From Burhinus oedicnemus (taxonomy: Eukaryota > Chordata > Aves > Charadriiformes > Burhinidae): a stretch of DNA of 64,000 bases. A model generated the notes under the pieces. It was not told where the DNA came from. It did not search any database and worked only from the letters and a program-made list of their open reading frames with translations. The DNA lies in NCBI GenBank assembly GCA_008921705.1, contig VFFE01007040.1, forward strand, positions 437,131-501,130. The letters are read 5' to 3'. Positions 61,201 through 64,000 of this stretch are shown piece by piece. Position 1 is the stretch's first letter, and the number at the start of each line of letters is the position of its first letter. The position numbers were made by a program, and so were the translations under genes.

Positions 61201-64000
61201 AATGATATTAATGATGGAATAAATCGTACTTTTGGGTCATATAGCTGTAGAGTTAACTATTGCTGAAACAGTCCTGGACCACACAGGAACAGATGTTTTG
61301 GAATTACTGTTGTTCTTCAGATACAAAATATGACTTTTTTTTATCTCAAAGGACAACATTATGATACAAAATTTCATTAAAAAATATTTTTTTAGAAAGA
61401 TTTCCCCTTCACTAAACCTTTATGGAACCAAAGCCAAAAATGACCATTCAGGTGACTATTTTGGAAAAAAGTGATCTCCTCTCAATTTTAGTAGGACTAA
61501 ATAGTCCCCATATCTTCACACTGTTGGTGGTCATCATCTTTCCTGAAAGCTGCTTAAGTGACCTAATTTTGATAAATGGGCTGTGACAGACATTTGAAAG
61601 AAGCAATTGTTCCTGAATTTCTGTGGAACCAGGAGAAAAAATATTGTGAAGAATACTAAATATTTACTTCCTAACCATTCCGATTACGAGAAATCTAATG
61701 AACTGTGAATATAGATGGAAGAGGAAAGTTAATATATAAATATGTCTACATGTTTACATTGAAATAAGGGTACAGGAGACAGAGGTATTCTATCAAGTTA
61801 ATGATAGGGGAAATCCAGGATATTTACCCAGTTACTTGTTCTGCTCCAATGAAACAAAGACATTTTGAACCCATTTGCTTTGGCTGCAAAACTCTATCTT
61901 TTCGTGGTGTCCCAAGAAACATAAAGTAGGCAGAATATACAAATGACTATGTTACAGCATTTTAATTATCCTTATGAGTTTAAATCGCATGACTAACATC
62001 TTAATATGATAAGCTCTACAAATACAGTTAAACCAATTAAAAGCCTTACCTCTGCTTTGTAGTTAAACCATGAAGGTTAAAATATGTATTTTCTAAATAT
62101 AAAATGTATATGTTAAAAAAGACTCTATGTACTAAACAGTTTACATTCTAGACTTAGAATATTTAGTTTTTCTGTAATACAACATTACTTCGATGTAGTA
62201 GTCACATTTCTTTTCAGCCTTAACTTTTACTTGCAAATATACCTGGACAATATTATTTACATGAGATAATTTCCTTCACAGTCGATGAGAAGGTGAAGCT
62301 TGCACAAAGTGAATACAGAAGAAATTGGTTTCTTTGTTGTCCTTAGATTCAGTGCTTAGTTACAGGGTTTAGTTACATTATCAGACTGTATCGGAGTTTA
62401 ATGGTCTGGCTTATTTCTTCTTCAATTCATACACTATTAAAATCTTGCTGCATTTATCATTAAGAAGTATGTGTGTTACATTAGCATAAAGTAAAGAAAG
62501 AAAAGAACTTTTAATTTATTTTTTGTGCCCAAGCAAGTCAGGCTACCAGACAGATTGGGGAATGGAATACCAGAAAAAACATATGCCTTAACTAAGACTG
62601 AAAAATGATCATTAACAACGAATTTTTCTCTGCTGTTCTCTAATGCAGTGTTTCATAAATTTGGTGGATATTTTTAGCAAAGTCATGCATTCAATACATA
62701 TACTCAGACCCTAAGAGTCTTTCCACTGATCCCACTGAGCTTTGATTTATGATAGAGTTAAACTAGTTATAGTTTGAATTAACTTTCTGGCTCAGTGGTA
62801 TCAATTGGTGTGGTTTCTACACAGTAAGAATAGGAAAGGCTTGCACCACTACTGTGTTAGATACTCCCCATTCCCCTTCTGAAACAAGCGGCACACCATG
62901 TACTTACACCACAGGATATATGATACTTAGACTGTTTTTCTTGTATGGTCTTTGCATCTGCATTGTCTATAGACTCATTGTTTTCACGAAGCTGACCATG
63001 GCAGAAGAGAGGAGGAGAAGAAATAAGAGAAAACAGTCCCATGGAATTGCTTGGTTTGGAAAGAGAAAAATGGGCATTTTGTACTAGGAATGACTAATAA
63101 GTCAAAGCCAGCATTTCCTCCACTTTTACTGCACCCATTTTACTGTACTGACCATTGCTAAGGCCATTTTCATTGCTTGTAGGCTTTTAATATGTGCTTC
63201 TTTTCTCAAATTTTCAGCCCTTCCAGTACTCCAAGAGCACAATCACCTCAGCTATGGCACTGACTTGCAAAGCTGATTTAAAAGGAGAGGAGGCGTGTTC
63301 CACTGCAGCAGGCATTTGCACTGCAGGAGTTTCACCCAAAGTGCAGCTCCATGCAAGGTAAAACACTAAGCTATTGGGACCAAAGCAATCCCCAGTGTCC
63401 CACAAGAACAGCCAGAGGCACAAAGTTCTATTATTCTACTAGACATATAAGGTGGTATGGATTAGGGATTTGTGAGTGCACCTATAGTTCACAAGGCTGG
63501 GACGTAAGTACATATGCTTAAATTTTCAGGCAACAAGTTGAAAATTTATACTGGTTAAAAAAAGAAAAAATATCTTTTACTTGTGACTTAAAATAAAACT
63601 CAATTTCTTCCTTTTCTGAACTTTCTGACTAGAGGGATTTTAAAACCACTATGTACTTAAAATCCATTTTAAGACTAAACAGGTGTAGAGGCAGGAGGAA
63701 AAAAGTACCAGTTTTCATCCTGTTGTGCATGCCATTTGGGATGTCAGTAGCAGTTTAATATCAGAGGTAGGATGAAAGCTGTGTGAGCTTTCTATCAACA
63801 GTACTTAGGCTGCATGAGTGAACTGATCTTAACATTTATGATTCCAGAAATAGGTGACTAAGCTTGCTTTAAACTTACTTATCATACAGAAAAATGGGTT
63901 CCACCCCTCCCCCAGTTTACTTCTATCTTTGTGTTTATTTATCTGTCACAAAATATCTCTAATTCTTAAATAGGCAGTTATCCACCCTACAATTAAGATT
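55265..64000. other. Unique AT-rich non-coding DNA, no gene seen
   Basis: About 8.7 kb without a recognised exon, RNA gene or interspersed repeat. Simple tracts: purine-rich about 56995-57070, A-run about 59468-59485, A/G-rich about 60668-60700. Open frames are under 100 codons and without family resemblance. Confidence 0.5.

Noticed and set aside
62854..63087. 77-codon frame with a hydrophobic stretch then a basic tail
   Set aside because: Could be read as a small membrane protein, but there is no supporting context, homologue or conserved start. AT-rich DNA often yields such frames.
1..64000. Search for CRISPR arrays, operons, prophage or bacterial systems
   Set aside because: No regularly spaced repeats, no dense coding and no ribosome-binding sites. 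The repeat content is clearly avian nuclear.

Overview
The window looks like bird (avian) nuclear DNA from a gene-poor, AT-rich region, either intergenic or inside a very large intron. The evidence is the repeats. At least nine pieces of CR1 LINE retrotransposons are present, several ending in the octamer-type tail ATTCTATG(ATTCTGTG) typical of bird CR1. There is also one complete solo LTR of an avian endogenous retrovirus. I found no convincing host protein-coding exon, tRNA, rRNA, CRISPR array or operon. Short open frames outside the CR1 copies are unrelated to any family I recognise and have the lengths expected by chance.

Layout. 1-5428 is unique AT-rich DNA holding one solo LTR (1893-2459, perfect 6-bp target-site duplication). 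5429-8402 is a TA/TG microsatellite running into a 2.9-kb CR1 with decayed endonuclease and reverse transcriptase (RT). 8403-18946 is mostly unique, with one CR1 tail at 15893. 18947-20039 is the best-preserved CR1 RT C-terminal half, with one frameshift. 20040-35265 holds CR1 scraps, two probable ancient amniote repeats (about 21.9 and 27.5 kb) and a 20-N assembly gap inside a polypyrimidine tract. 35266-36430 and 41828-42527 are minus-strand CR1 pieces. 49417-55264 is a rearranged CR1 complex. 55265-64000 is unique DNA.

The most interesting structure is the 49.4-55.3 kb complex. It reads as one nearly full-length CR1 on the + strand whose middle (about 49662-53609) has been inverted, so that ORF1 is split between strands and the RT is cut off from its endonuclease. 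A 13-14 bp sequence sits in inverted orientation at both breakpoints, as expected if a staggered break was filled in during inversion. Counting it once returns both ORF1 halves to the same reading frame. A second CR1 of a different 3'-end type (50497-52118) lies inside the inverted part, flanked by a 5-bp direct repeat.

Three CR1 3'-end types can be told apart by eye. Type I: 5507-8402, 15893, 41828 and the complex host. Type II: 18947, 20284, 23083. Type III: the nested copy. None of the copies looks able to move: each is truncated, frameshifted or altered at catalytic residues. I found no new multi-gene system here. The novelty lies in how the elements have been rearranged.
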